64,000 bases of DNA, taken from contig VWZS01009947.1 in the NCBI GenBank assembly GCA_013397075.1, positions 930,001 to 994,000 of the forward strand, in the 5' to 3' direction. How positions within the stretch are numbered: the first letter of the stretch is position 1; each line of letters begins with the position of its first letter. A program made the position numbers and the translations under genes. Below, piece by piece: positions 40,801 through 55,800 of this stretch. The notes under the pieces were generated by a model that worked only from the letters and a program-made list of their open reading frames with translations, did no database searches and had not been told where the DNA came from. Origin of the DNA: Rhabdornis inornatus (Eukaryota > Chordata > Aves > Passeriformes > Rhabdornithidae).

Positions 40801-43800
40801 GAGTGAGTGTTGACTTTGTCCTCTGTTGTGGTATTCAGGGAGTTGTACTTCTGAAAGATCATCTTTTTGGGATGATACACATAAGATGCTTATCATGATC
40901 ATTCTCTCCTAAAAGCTATGGTTCCTTACAGTTTTACAAAATATTGCCTATATGTATCCATTAATTTATTCCGTTCTTCTGAACAGACTCCAAGATGCAT
41001 ACTTGCTGCTTTTCTCTTTTATCGTTTTCCTAAATTTAATTTTGGTTCCATAGTCTCCTCTCTAATCTCCTCACAATGAAGTAATATCACTATATCCTGC
41101 TCATGTATTGGCATAGAAGTCGTGTATCTTCATATGTTGCTTGTTTGCATCATTATGACTAATTTTTAAATGTTTATAAAGTTTTTGAGATTATTTTAGA
41201 TTTCTTTAATTCTAAGCTCTAGAGACAGATATAATAATAGGAAACTTGACTTTTTAAGTGGTCATTAGTTTTCTAAAGTATATTAATGGTGTTTTTTATT
41301 ATTATTTATAGTACACAAATTAATGAGGTGGTAATTAATTAATCAAAGGAAGCTTTAAGGTCATTGTTTGCTGGTAACAAGAATTTAATAAATGAAAGCA
41401 TTCAGTGTACAAGGCTCTCCTGCATTGGTGGCAGCTCAGTTGATGCAGGAAAGGGCACAAGTTAATAAGGGTATACTGTAATCTGAACTGCTCTGGGCTT
41501 TAGTGTGTGATGCACACACAGATGCAGGCAGAATACAACTTGACGTTATCAAAAGTTTGATGTGCAAGAGCAGAATTAAACTCTGAGGTTCATACTTTGA
41601 ATGGGGAAGTTGAGTTTTGTGATTATATGAGAAATGTTTTGTACAACCACACAAAAATAAGGCTAACTGTGGGAGGCAATCATACTTGGAAATGCAATTG
41701 TTATGACCACCAAAGAAGCTTTGTGTGAACTTTTACATGTAACTTTTCTTTAAAAGAGTGAGTGCATTGCAACGTGTTAAACTTACTTCTCTATATCCAT
41801 TTGAATATTTTGACCATCAGACTGTTAACTACTCCCGCAATATCTAAGAGTAATACTATGGAATGCTGCTTTGATGCTTGATTTCATTCTCAGTTTGGGG
41901 TGGTGGGGGGAAAGCCAAATAAAGCAGAACATAACCAAATCTCTCTATTTTGTAGCAACTTGAAGTAATTAAAATGCAAGAACTACCTACTGGTAAAAAC
42001 TCAAGCCCCATACTCCCTCTTGTGGCTTATCTTGAAGAGCATGAAAAAATATTTATATGCATATATGTATACATATAGGGTATATGTATAGATAGAAAGT
42101 ATTATCTATACTTACAGAGAAAATAAAGTTTTGGTTTAAATAAAAGCAACAACTTCCTACTTTTCAAAACGTTCTAATTTGTTTTAAATTGTATCAGAAC
42201 ATGCAGTTCACCCTGAAGCATGTGTTGTCTATCCTCAGATTTAGTGTACTTCTGTTTTAACAGATTCTTCTCTCTGAGAGTTTTCCAAATCCAGTGAGGC
42301 AATCCATGTTGGATACTATAGAATATCCCAACTGAGACCTAACAGCTACTCAGTAATGCCAATAAAGTGTAGTTCTCAGTAACCATTTCTAAAGAAAAAA
42401 CTTCTTATGTTAAAGGACTATTCAAAGAAGAGAAAAGGATTTTCAGTAATATTTAGCAGCTTTTCTGGAGCTTTTGCCATATCCTTGCTACTTGCATCCA
42501 ATTCCTTTCTGAGAGCTATAGTCTTGTAGAAGTGTAACTAAGAAAATTTCTAACAGGGGGAATAAATAAAATCATTCTGTTAGCTTGCTTTTAATTTAAG
42601 AAAGGGATAATTTACAGTTGTAGTTACTACCATTTAAGAAGAATGAAAAGAGAAATAATCTCGACAAATGCAAAGTTATTAGAAACATGTTAACTACAGA
42701 TGTGTTGATTCTGAAATATTCCATGCCTATTTGTACGTCAAAATAATGGTATGCTTAATGTATCATCTGTACTTGGTAATAGCAAACAAAACCTTATGTA
42801 TAATTTGTTAGTGATGTTTCATCTAATCTCTTACTCTTGAGATTTTACTACATCTCACTAAATAAAAATCCCAAAGCTTTCGCTAAAACTTAGTTTTCTT
42901 ATATTCCTTTTCTATGTGAAGTTTCATAATAAAGGAATAAAAAGGAGGTGACAGTAAAAAAAGAAATCAAAACTTTATTGTGTATCACTTATTTTTCATG
43001 TTCTTTCATTACGGTTGTGCATGGGTTTTAGATTGCACCTTTTAGGTGCGATCCAAATGAAAGTATGAAACAACGTTACAGAAAAGCTCTAGTTTTCACT
43101 GTTGTTTTTATTTTCCATGTAGAAAAGTGACAATAATGGAAGACTCTGATCAAAACATTCATCTGAAAAACTTGTCTCTTCAACAAGCAACCAATGAAGA
43201 GGAAGCCTTAAACCTACTCTTCTTGGGAGACACCAACAGAATGATTGCTGAGGTGAGATTTGCTGCTCCAAATCTTTCTTAACACCACCAGAGTTAAAAT
43301 GGTCAAAAAAATCTCTCCTCCTCTCTCAAATAAGATGTATGTTTTAGAAGTCCTTGGACATAAGTTAGTATCCTCTTTTTGAGTGTATTTCCACAGGGAA
43401 ATTAGATAAGCATTTGTCTGATGATAGTGCTCCATAGTGGATCTGATTGGTAGTTCTTGATGTCATAACTTACTGAAATTCAAATAAGTAGAATACAAAA
43501 ATTCTCATAAACTACAGACTGACTTTTGAGTGTCGCATGTATCAACATACACAGACATGTAAAGATAAGAAAATATGTCCTTGTAAAGCACTGTCGAACA
43601 TTCCCAGTGAAATTTTTTCCTGGAAGTGTTCAACACCAGCTTGGATGGGGCCCTGAACAACCTGTTCTAGTGGAAGGTGTGTGGGGTGTGAGTGGACTGG
43701 GGGGTTGGAACAAGGTGATCTTTAAGATCCCTTCCAAATGAATTAGTCTATGGTTCTATGATTAAGAAATCAATTGCCTTTGAAGAAATTAATATAAGTC

Positions 43801-46800
43801 CCCTCTTTTTTTTCCTTCTTATTGCATCAACGCATGGTGTTATGTGTAACAACACAAAACAACCTCCCCAATCAAACAAACCCCCCCCAAACCAAACAAA
43901 TAAACAAAACTCACCAAAAACCCGAAGTGTAGTTCAAAGGAAATTCAAAATAAATATGTGCCAATATTCAAACACAAGGGTGTTTTTACTGATTCTGAAA
44001 AATTCAAATTAACTGTTTCCATATCTGACATCTGTAAGTTTCTTTTTTCCCTTGGATATGGAATGTAAATATAAAAAGTGTATTGTATAATATGAGCACT
44101 GGCAATGTGTCTTTACTACAGTAGAGTTAATTCTCTTTTACAACTTTTTGGGTTTTCTTCCCCTGTATCTCCAAGAGGATATATCAAAAATCATTGACAA
44201 GAAAGACACTTAGAGTATATGATTTGTCAGGTAGTTCTGTGTTCCTGCTGGATGACCACATACACCTGAGCACAGGGGAAGAACATTTGATTACAAAATG
44301 TGAATACAGAACACAAATATTTGTTCCTTCTCGAGGATGACTATTTCAAGTTATATTTTGAGAAGTAGGAATATGTTAAAGCAAGAGATAATGAACATAA
44401 GGGCTGCTCATAAACCTGATCATTGAGGCAAGGAACTGCTTCATGATATTGAAATAGAAAAATTGATACTGTGTGGAGGAGAGGAACTTGACAAAGTGTA
44501 ATAGAGGAGAAAAGGGTTAATCTAGAGATTTAAGAAAGAGGACTTTTGACATAAAACATAACTTCTTTGGAGATCCATATTTTTAAATCTTGAGTTATGA
44601 TAACTTTCTGACCTCTGAAGATTAGAACTGTCTTAAGTAAACTTTAAGGAAAAAGAAGCAAGATTAATAAACCCAAATAGAAAAGAAAGTAAAATAAATG
44701 CTGGATTCATCTTTTTAAATGATGAGTTTGGCTGTGGAAAAACTCAGATGACTGTCATGGATCACATATGAGATCTGTAGCCTCTAAAATTGCAATCTAG
44801 TGCCTTAACCTTGAATAACCCTTCTTTGAAGAGTTGACTATTTTGAAAAAAAGAATGACCATTTAATTTCTGCTTTGCCTATGCTAATGCAGTCTAACTT
44901 GTGGTTTGAGGGGTGCACTTTTCCCTCATCACTGATTGTGCTAAAAAGAAAGTCATCACAATATTAAAAGTATTTTATAGGCAAAATTTCTTCATTCTTT
45001 TACTCATTACATTTCAGAACCTAAGGGAATGTTTATAACCAAATGCTTCTTTCCCGCATGTAACTATATAGCCTAAGAGAAGGAAAAAAAAGGAAACTAA
45101 TCTAATTTGTGCTGGATTGTTTTATTAGGCCATGTAGGACTGGTCCTTTGCTCTAGTTTTTATGTGTACTATGAGCTGTGGAAATGGTAAGATGGGAGAC
45201 ATTTGTGCTCTGGCAATTCATAAGGTAAAAATCCAAATAGGAATTTTTTGTCTCATATTTTGCCAGAGAGAAATAGGCAGAGATCAAAACAAAAAAAAAA
45301 CCTGAGTCTTTTGTTGGCAGCTCTGCTGAATGTAAGGACTAGATTTTTGTGTGCTTTCCAATAAAGCATTTTCTTGTTACATTTGAATGCAACAGGTTAT
45401 AAAATCTGAACTTTTTTCTTATCTTTTCTATCTGTTAAGACAGCTTTATTATTTCAGTATCTGAAATGCATGCTGAGGATTTAGAAATCAAATTTGCAAT
45501 ATAAGCAGTTGGTAGCAGCAGCATCTAAAAAAGCTCCTGTGTGGAAATAAGTGTTTGGCCATTTAGGTAGTGTTCGCAAAACATTTTATTTTGGTATACT
45601 AATAATATATCTTCACTGAAGTGGTCTTTTCTAAGTTCTTGTGATGGAAATCTCATATGACTTCTGTCTTTTGAAGTAACATGCCTAAACCTCTGTGATT
45701 TTGAGAATTCTTATGTTTTTTTAATATTTCTCTTAAAACAGTAGAGTAAGGTAGCATACCAAAGATGTGCAGCAATTTCAAAACTGTAAAATCCTTTTCT
45801 GAGATTAGTACATCTGAGGACTGCAGTTGCATGTAAAGTTAGAATTTATTTTTCCTCTAATGAAAAATACTTTGTTTTAATGAGGAAGGAAACGTTTCAG
45901 TGCATGTTTTTATACATATAGCACTCCATTTTTAAAATTTGGGACACAGTGTATACTACACGGTATTTATTCCATAATTTAAAATGTTTGAAGTACTTGT
46001 TTGGGGCAACATTTAAATGTATTTATTTCAAGAAAGAATGAAACTTAAAGGTTTAAGGACAGTTGTGGGGACTGACTTGTGACTTGTGAATTGAACTCAT
46101 TATATTTGTATTTACTGTATATTAGTATTCTCTTGAATAAATTTTAAAAGCCACTGGTAGTGTTTGACTGCATTTTTTTATTGGATGACACAGGAAAAAT
46201 AGGATTTCAGTGTGTTAGCATTTGAGATTAAATGTCACTTTTGAAAAAAATGCATGCTATCTGGGTTAGTGCTGCAGTCTAGAAGAAATTACAACTTTCT
46301 GCTTTCCTAGGTTCCTCTTTTGTGTCAATTGTTAACTTATTTCTACTCCAACAAACCTATTATGTTATTAGCACCAAATGGCATCATTATTTCAGCACAG
46401 GTGCTTTCGTTTCCATATGTGGTAAGAAAATTACTGGTCATACATACTACTTTGAATACTCCTTAAAATGCTTTGGGATTTATAAGGATAAAAGGCACTA
46501 TATAACATAAGGTTTAACAATGTCATCACCAGGGAATATTAATTAAAATTACCTGAGTTTAAAAGTTACCATGGTCTAACTGGGAAACTGTACTTGTAGT
46601 AAATATGGAAAGGTAAAGTATTACTTTCAGGAAGTGATTGCACCTATTCTGATGCTTATATTTTCATAGCAACAATTTTTCAATTTCAAGTATGACAAGT
46701 GTACCTACGTACAACTGAGGAGCCCCTTCACCTGTAACATATTATTTAGAAAGGAAACTAAAGACATACTGAGGTCTCTCTCATCTATCAGATATAAAGA

Positions 46801-49800
46801 CAGCCACCTCCTATTCTTCAATTTACATGGTCTTCCTTATAGCATAGTTCTGTTAGGACCTCTGGAGTTTATAATTAGGCAGAGATTCCATCTGAACTGT
46901 GAAATTACTGTAGCTGTCAGAACATCATCCTACAGATACCCCTCTGATTGTAGCATGAGATTGGAGAAAATTGATTTGATATCAATCTTGGATGCCATTA
47001 ATACTTTCTTTTTTTCCTCTTGCTCTTCTTTGAAAAGTTCAGAAGCAAAAAAACTTCAAGAAGAAAAAGAAGCATTCCTTAAAATAAAATTTTGTACCTT
47101 TTCACTGAGACATTCTCTCGAAAAACTGTGAACACTCAGAATCAGTCTCTCTTTATGCATTGGCTAGTCACTAATTCGCTCATACAGGAAAATCATGTTC
47201 TGCTGTCTAAATATTTTGATTCAAGGAAGAAAAGATTCCACTGGAACGGTATAAGTTGCCAAGTGGAGATGGTTTGCAGTATGGGCTGAACAACTGCATT
47301 TATCACCTGCGAAATTGTTTTGTCCCAGTGGTCCTGAACTCTTTCATGTATTATCTCTGTCAGGGTGTTTTGGCAGCCATAATCATCACCTTATTCTTCC
47401 AGATAGTAGCAGCTTCTGTTAGTCTAGTGGTGATTTTCAAACAGCTTTTCATATGTCTTTGTCCTATTTAAGAAATTTCTTTTTTAGGTCCTCAATCCTT
47501 AATAACTCTATTTAGACCAGTAGCATCAATTTCTGGCTATTTTTAGTGAAAACAACATTTGTAACAGCAGCTGCAACAAATAAAGGGTTTGAGAAATACA
47601 TACATTCCTGTATAGGGAAGAATTCCTGAAGTGTTTTGCTGATTTGATAGGTAAGAATTAGATTAAGATGGACAACTTAGGTTCCAGCAACTTTTTGGAT
47701 GGTTCTTGACCTTGTATTCCTTGGCAGAAATATCCAACTCAGAAGCATCTTGCAGTATGACTATGATGTAGATTCTCATTTAAGTAGATGCCTCCTTCTT
47801 GCAACCATTGTATAAATAGATGTAGTAGTTTAAGTCACAAAGCTTCTCTACGGTTTATTTAATTTGAGCAAACACAGGTATATTTTGTCCTGGAAACAAA
47901 ACAAGACTGGCTTGTATGGCTTGAAATACACCTTGTACATATTTTCCGTGATCAAATGAAATGCTGATGCCTAACCAAGTCATGAACTTAAATGTTACTG
48001 AATGTATCCTTTACCATGCCACAAATGGGCAGCAGTAGACCTGGCATTTAGTCCTTTGTAGTGTTCACATGATATCACAAAGCATCTGAAGTCTGCTTAT
48101 GCGGTTTATGATGTCACAGAATTCCTGGAAAAAATTATTCTTTGTAAGTAACTGCCGCTCATCAGTTGTTCTATATATAACTCTCACAATAGCAACCATC
48201 TGCCGAGAACCAGGCCACTCCCCTCTTTCTTTTTTTTCCTTCATCACATCAAATTAGTGTGAGGATGATTTCATATACATATGGTTTGAATATTGCTAAC
48301 AAAGCCAACATGAACTCTGAAAACCACTAAAGGAACATTTTAGTAGGCTCTGAGACACTGTCCAGAAAATGTTATTTGTTTTCTGTTTTCAAACTTTCTA
48401 AACAGATGAATGGTGATACTCAGAAGTTGCATATGTAAGATAACAATCAAATAGCAAAAGAAAAGGCTTGGTTTTGGACTGGAGACACCAACAAATCATC
48501 ATTTCTGTTGTGTGCTTTACATCTACTTGTGTCATAAGAGTAGCAAAGTGTGGGGGGATTATGCAATTAGCATTTCATGATCACATCCCGTTTAACAGTT
48601 TAAATTTTATTGCTTTATTCTTTCTGCAAGAGTTCTAACTGACCTTCCTATATATGGGAACTGCAAATCAGAGATAGAATCATACTGCAAAAAGGAGTAT
48701 TGGTGCCTTGATTAAACCGTGGTTCTACTCTGAAGAAGGACTTTACAAAAATATCAGTTTGGGATTCTAGCCAATGACTTCCAAATCAGCTTCACTCATT
48801 TTTTTCATTTACATGAGAAATAGAAGCTGTGGAGAAAAAAGCAATGGAATTTGTAGTGACTAGTCTAGCCAAATCTACTTGGAATACACAAAATAAAGCT
48901 GTAGTTAATGCATAGCAATAGACAATTAAAACCTAGTAGAGCAAATAGTGCCACGTGCTTTTTGGAACTCAGTATCCTGAAATTATTTTCTTTTAGGATT
49001 TGAAACTTTTTTTGCCTCTGCTGGCATTAATGGGTGTGACTTAAAGCACATTTTGCAATACATGAGGTTTTGCTGCAGTGTGAAACTCAAGTTTGCTTAA
49101 GAATGCTTATTCATGATTTCTTCAGCTTCTGTCATCACAACGTTTGCTTTGTGCTTCCACCTCTACTGATATTTGATCTGGCTTAGGCTTATCTGCAGTA
49201 TGGTGTGACTGATGCCATGTCTGTAGTGCAAAATGTCCCTTAATATCAGTTCTGTCAAGGAGAATCTCCTTAAATATTAATTATGTTGTGTTTTTTTAGC
49301 TCAAAAAAATAAAATATCCAGTCCCGCTTCACAGAGCTGCAAATAAAAAGAATTGTAGCTGTCCTAGTAAAATAAGTGAAACTGGCTCTGATTATTCATG
49401 GAATCAGAATTGCTGAATAAAGTACATTATCACAGCATATAACTTTTTCTTAGTATAAGTGCTTTTTAAGTAAGTTTGGGAGTGTTTTCTTGCTTGACAA
49501 CTTTCTCTCACCCTTTTTATTTTCATTCCAATGCTACAACTCACTTCCCCTTTGTTTGCCCAGCATCACCTATGAGGACAGCATAGCATGTGACTGGACT
49601 CTGATGCTCATTTCACAGGATCATGAATTCCAAAATTCTTCCTCTCTATAGACTAATGATCAAAAGTCTTTTTTCTCTCCCTCTGAGTTTGCCTTCCTTA
49701 GGCAAAGCAGCCTAAAAGAAAATACTACTAAGGCTGAAATTTCCTTACAGAATCTTCACCAATAGCTGCAAGTGCATGCTATTCCTGCACACCACCTACT

Positions 49801-52800
49801 TGTTCACATACTATATGCATTCTATCACAACTGTTTTCTGTAGAGGTGTTGTGGCTGAATCAAGAAACTGATCCAGGTTAAATATCTATGGTTTGCAGTT
49901 TTTTGGGTTTTTTAAAATTGAAAAAAAAAAAAAAATTCATTTATTTTATTTTGAGCTGGGTCAGTTCCCAAAATCTGTTTGGTTGTGCTGGCACCATTCA
50001 TTAAGGCTGAAAAAAAAGTATAAGTTGAAGTAGAGACAGTTGAACCGAATGGTCCATATTAATCCTGTTAAAGGACTGTTCAGTTTGCAGTCTTCCTGTT
50101 ATGAGCTGTCCTTTCTGGATCAATAAGACAACATCATCAATATAGGCCATTTGAACATCTGCAGTGCTGCATGCCAAAGCAGATTATGTAAAAAAAAAAA
50201 GCAATATGTTGGTATATCTGGCCTGAATCACAGGATAGGTCTACATAAAAAATTACTGCAGATTAACAGAGGAAAATAGTAGAGACAAGAGATTAATGTA
50301 GACAGTATAGCCAGGATGTTCTTTATTACTTTTTTCAGCAGCTATAAATAAATATAGATTTAATTGCTGACTCCATTATATTGATTTATTATTTTACTAC
50401 TTTATTTTTTGCAGGTACAGCATTTACGTCCTGAAAGCTATGTAGTCATACTTGTAGTTTATGAATAAAAATACTATCTGTATGCTAAAACTTTAGTCTC
50501 CATATAGTCTCTAAAGCTTTAGCTGTTTATAAAATGAGGATAACGAGGAGTTATTTCAGATTTAAGTTTTTAACAATACCTTGATACAGCTAAGCAAAAG
50601 GTTATTTAGATGCTTAAAGACAGTTTATATGTTTTTTAAGGAAAAAGCATGTGTGATGACATATGGTCATTTGAAATCTAAAGTTAAATAACTGAGGGCT
50701 GTTTAAAATACTCAGTTCAGCAATTCAAATATGTTGAGAAAACCTCTGAAGTGATGCTAAGACTGTGCATTGCTAAAATTAACCAAGAATTTCCATGTTT
50801 TAAGTTAAGGAAGTATGGCTGTAGCTATTCGCAAAAAAATGTATTTAAAGCCAAACATTTTATAAAAGCTGTCATGCCACCTAAAAATCTGATACTGATT
50901 TTGCCAAGAGAATTTGTTTCATAAAAGTAATAAGGCAAAAGTTTAAAGCCTTATAGGAAGTCCTAGTCCTCATTACGCTGGTAGCTACATGTCAGGAAGA
51001 AAAAATAAAATTGATATACCAATAGGGAAATTAATAACTTCTCAGAGATCAGCATTCAGTAACTTTCCCTCCAGTCAAGGTGCCTTTTTCTAGTATTCCT
51101 TATGTAGTAAGGCCACTTGTTTGGCTACTCTTAGAGTATTTTGGAACAACCTTTGTTGCTTGCAGTAAAATTTGTCAAGATTAAAGTTATCCAAGTATTT
51201 GTCCAGAATGTGAATGTCAGGTAAATCCTATTGGGTTCTTTTTGCATGTTCATTGCAGGTCTGATAGCTAAAAAATCAGATAGATTATTTCAGTTGCCAG
51301 ATTATTGAGCTATAAGAAGCTGAATTTACTTATCCACTGACCATTGAGAGTTTTTATTTTCTTGTCATTGTAGACACCAATGAATCAAGCCTCAAGCCGA
51401 TCTCACTGCATTTTCACAATTCATATCTCCAGCAAGGAGCCTGGATCTGCAACTATCCGACGTTCCAAGTTGCATTTAGTAGACCTTGCTGGATCAGAAC
51501 GTGTTGCAAAGACTGGAATTGGAGGTCACTTACTGACAGAAGCCAAATATATCAACCTGTCATTACATTATTTGGAGCAGGTAAAATTGAAACAGAGTGA
51601 AACATTTCTCTCTTTATTAAATTCCTATTTAACAATGTTTTCCAATGGTTCCAATCAAGTTTTCCAATTGTTTGGAAAACTTGATTCCAGTATTCACTTA
51701 GTCCCAGGATATTTATTGCAATGTTTATTTTTTTTAATAATTACTGAATTGATAGGTCTTCATTTAAAATAAATTATTTTAATTTATGGAAAACTTAGCA
51801 ATTAAGCAGTAAGATTTTATTAGGTATACAGGGCAGTATTTCCAAAGCAGTTTGCTTGTTTTCTTTGGAATACTAAAGATTATTTATGAGATTTTAGGTA
51901 TTTCTCCTAAAAGTGTTGTTCATAATCTTCCCCTTCCACAGCTGAGATCAGAATATATCACTGAAAAGAAAGTGTTTGGGCTTTATTTGGTTCAAGCATT
52001 GTAATATAGTAAATTATTAGGCTCTTGTTTCCTGTGTTGTTTTATTCCTCTACCAATTTAAATCTTTGGTCTTTTTGAGACAGAAGTTATCTTTGGTAAT
52101 GTATTTATGGCGTGATTACCATGATCAGATTTATAACAATAGAACTCATAGAGACAATAATAATAATAATAGTGATAATAAATCACCACAAATCTTTGTC
52201 ATTCAGCTGTTGTTACTGAAAATATTTAGCCTCTTGATTTGAAGAGTACTAAAATCCCTATCCTTCTTAGACGGTTTTTTAAATTTTTTCTTCTTTGGAA
52301 AAGGCAAATATTGAGCAAATAGATTGGTACTAACTAATCTTATTCATTTAAAAAAAGATTTACTTCAGACAGCAGCAGTGAGAGGAAACTTTGGAGATAA
52401 AAATTTCCAGTAGAAAGATTTGGTTAATTACGATGATTATTATTAATATGTGTTTTGTAATAATTAGATAATTAAGTTCATTATTAAAATTAATTATTTT
52501 AGTACTATACTTTAAAAAATATTTTTAATGCTCTAATATATATCTCTCTCTGACCTACCATGATGTTTTATATGTTTGATGTTTATGATGCTTACCAAGT
52601 TGGGGTAACAAACACTTGGCAATGAATGAAATCTGTTTTTGTGGATGCTGTGCTATTATGTTGCAATTACTGAAGATTTTCAAGTGTCCATTTCAGATCT
52701 CACACCTGTAAGAGAAATTAATTTCTTCCTAAGACTGAATATATAATATTTTTTTCACAGTACAGCAAACTGTTCCTGTTGCTAGAAATTAATTATTTTG

Positions 52801-55800
52801 GGGGTTCTGGTGGAGGATAAAGTATTTTCTCCTAAGGCTTCTTTAAAAATTTTTATGTAAAAAACATAGCAGGTCTGTGAGGCTGTCTTTTAGGGGGACA
52901 CTTAAGGAGGATAGAGAGAAGGAAAAAGGCTTAACTCCAAAATTCAAATCTGTACTCTTTAATTTGCATTATGGTATATGTGCTATTTGGTGAAATATAC
53001 AGTTGAGGAGATCATTAAACTTGAAAATTTTGTGAGTGTGTATATGTAAAAATTCTTTAAAATAATGATTAGGAAATATAACTGTTCTACTTGCTGGGAA
53101 GAATATTTTTCGTTTTTGTGTTACATGTTTCCTGTTACCAAAAATAAATCTCTTGGATTTCATTTAATTTATGATCAGAGAAATTTCATCTGTCGAAAGA
53201 AGAAGCTTAGGGTACAGCAGGTGGCAGTCAGTCATTTACTATCACACTGGATTTTTTTTCATGCCCCTCATTTGTTTAAATTTTACCTTGAAGAAAAATG
53301 TCTGTATTTGAGTTGTACTCAAGGGAAGTGATAAGAATCAGTGACTCTAAAATAGATGTCTTCATACAAATTATACTCAGGATCCCTTCTTATTTATTGC
53401 ATGATTTTTATGTATTTTTCAGGGGAAAATATTGTTTTTTTCATGCCATTTATAATTCCTCTTTTAGAGAAATACTGTTGGAAATAGGCATGTTGGATTC
53501 TGTCTGGGATTGTGTATCAAGAGAAATGATTTCTAATATTGAATAAAAGGCCATCAAAGACAGTAAAAATATATTTTTGTTAAGTGGGAATTGAACCATT
53601 CCATCCTGAACTTGCAGTGAATAATATCAAAAATGCCTCAAAATCAGGTTATTAAAATTTTCAACTCTTTAGCTGTCTAGTGGTGGTCTAGTGTTGATTT
53701 ATGCCATTTTGAAATACTTTTCACTGTAAATAGTCATGTTAAATTAGCTGTATTGAGATGACAATGGGATCACAGTTCTCTGTTACCACACTTGATCTAC
53801 TTGTTGAATATCCACAGCATGTTAAAAAGGTCTTTAAATAAATCCGCTGCACTTTACTCCAAGCAGCCTCTATGTCTAGAGGAAAATGAAGATAGTTTCA
53901 TGCAGCTAATCTGAAATTATAGCAGGAATTTAGAAATCCTTACTACCATATCTGGGTAGCTTTTTTTGTCTAAGAGATATAGTAAGCATGTTCTGGAATT
54001 ACAGCTGCAACGTAACTGTGCATGTGTAGATATCCCCTTATGATACAAATATAGAGGATCCTGGACCAGATTTAGAGTTGCAAATTAACATTTGGCATAT
54101 GATTTGACACTATAATGGAATTATTTCCCCAAAATAACAGGGTACAATGTTCTCACTTCTTAAATGAATACATTTGTTAACCGTCATTTAACACATATTC
54201 CATTTACGGAATGTTGAAAGATTTTATCCTTTAGTGAATGGTTGCTGCCTGTATTTACCAAAGGGGTTTTTTTAATTGTTTTTTGCCTGTTTGTTTGTTT
54301 GGTTTGGTTTTTTGTTTTGGTTTGTTTTTTTGTTTTGTTGGTTGGTTGGTTTTTTTCCGTAAAGACCAGAGTTTAAGCTTCTAAACTCTACTAGAAATGG
54401 AAGTAGGATAGGAAACATAAAAAAAAAAGACCTCTGAAGCAGGACTATGACTTCAGAGCATGTGAGATACTAAACAGCAAGATAGAGGTGTACCTGACAG
54501 CTCTGTTTCTGCAAGTGATGCACCTCAAAATCCCCATCTCTTGAGGATTCTCTGAAAATATGCTGGCATGAGATACTGATGCAAATCTGTTCCTTGCACA
54601 AAGGATGCGGACAGAAACAGGGACTTTGGCACACTTCAGATCATGTCAGAACCACTTGCAAGTCTTGCACTTTCCTTCATGCTTGGCAGTGTTTCCACAT
54701 GTGTCAATGGAGTTATTTATGAGTGATTGTACCTGCTTTATGTTTCATATAGGATGCAACTTTTCAAAACTGAGTTCTGACAGCAACTAGGCCTTAAAGT
54801 GTTTTGTTTGACCCACTCAAAAGGAAACTTTCTGCTTTAGTGATATTATTAAGCTTAAAATTACAAATATTAAAAAAAACCATAAAAAACCCCTTTTTCT
54901 GTCTAAAGGATAATAACACCTTCTTAAATTAGACAATTTTCTGATTATTGCATTTGGTGCCTCTTAGAGAATCCAGGTTCAGCTTCTCTACAGGTGGTCT
55001 TTGTCACATTGTCAAAGAATATTACTTCCTTCTCCTTCAGATTCTCCTCTTTCTGTTCCAGATTCCTTGATTGGATTGTAAAGATTGAGTTAGTGATTAA
55101 GATGAGGTTTTACTAATGGCACTTTAGACTAAAATTGTCTGTGTTATGGGACTGTCATGTGACAGGACAATGGGTTCTGCATCATGAGAACTGGTCACAG
55201 CTTTTCAGTGTTAGTGTGGGAGGGTTCAGAGTCTAACTGGGCTGCAGACTTCCTGCATGAGCTTCAAAAAAAATGAACTTCCCCATAACAATGTTCCCAA
55301 CTATAATGGAAATAACTTATCTTCTCTCTGGCTCTTTTCCCTTCTTGTCTGTTCCGGTTGTGGTCTCTGTGTGGCACAGGCTGAGAATGTGCTTATTAAT
55401 GAATGTGCTAGACTACTATGAGCTTTCTATGCAATATTATAAACCAACAAAGCTTTAACATGTTTCTATATAGCAAGTTGTAACATATGAGATTTGAAAA
55501 CCTTGATCTGGGAATGGGTTTCCAGATTCCTTTACAAGATAGTAATTTTCTTATTATGCATTTGTGTCTCTCAGGGCTGCTAGTGTAAGATTTATAGTTT
55601 TAACTTTTCACTTTCTGAAGACCATTAAGAGAAGCTAGTGCCACAAAAAAGTCACTATTAAATTTTTCTAAAATAGCAATTTTTGTAAATGTAGTATAAA
55701 CAAAATATACACTGGTATGTAACATTTATTAAAGAAAAATCAACTCCTAATCATTTAGGAGAGCTTGCACAATTCAAATAGCTGAAGTTTTTCAGTACAG

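Larger units (their letters stand above)
34713..43122 (+). other. KIF6: KIF6 intron 5
   Basis: About 8.4 kb, phase 2, GT-AG. Mostly very AT-rich, with TA/CATA low-complexity stretches at 37836-37979 and 42047-42092. A less AT-rich patch at about 40060-40740 carries a 133-codon open frame with no recognised similarity. Confidence 0.9.
43253..51373 (+). other. KIF6: KIF6 intron 6
   Basis: About 8.1 kb, phase 0, GT-AG. It contains a CR1 3' end at 43616-43763 and a CA-rich tract at 43849-43925. The remaining about 7.4 kb is AT-rich DNA in which I see no gene or clear repeat. Confidence 0.9.

Noticed and set aside
51581..51772. Extension of the exon 7 frame
   Set aside because: Intron read-through beyond a good CAG/GTAAAA donor; family similarity stops exactly at the donor.
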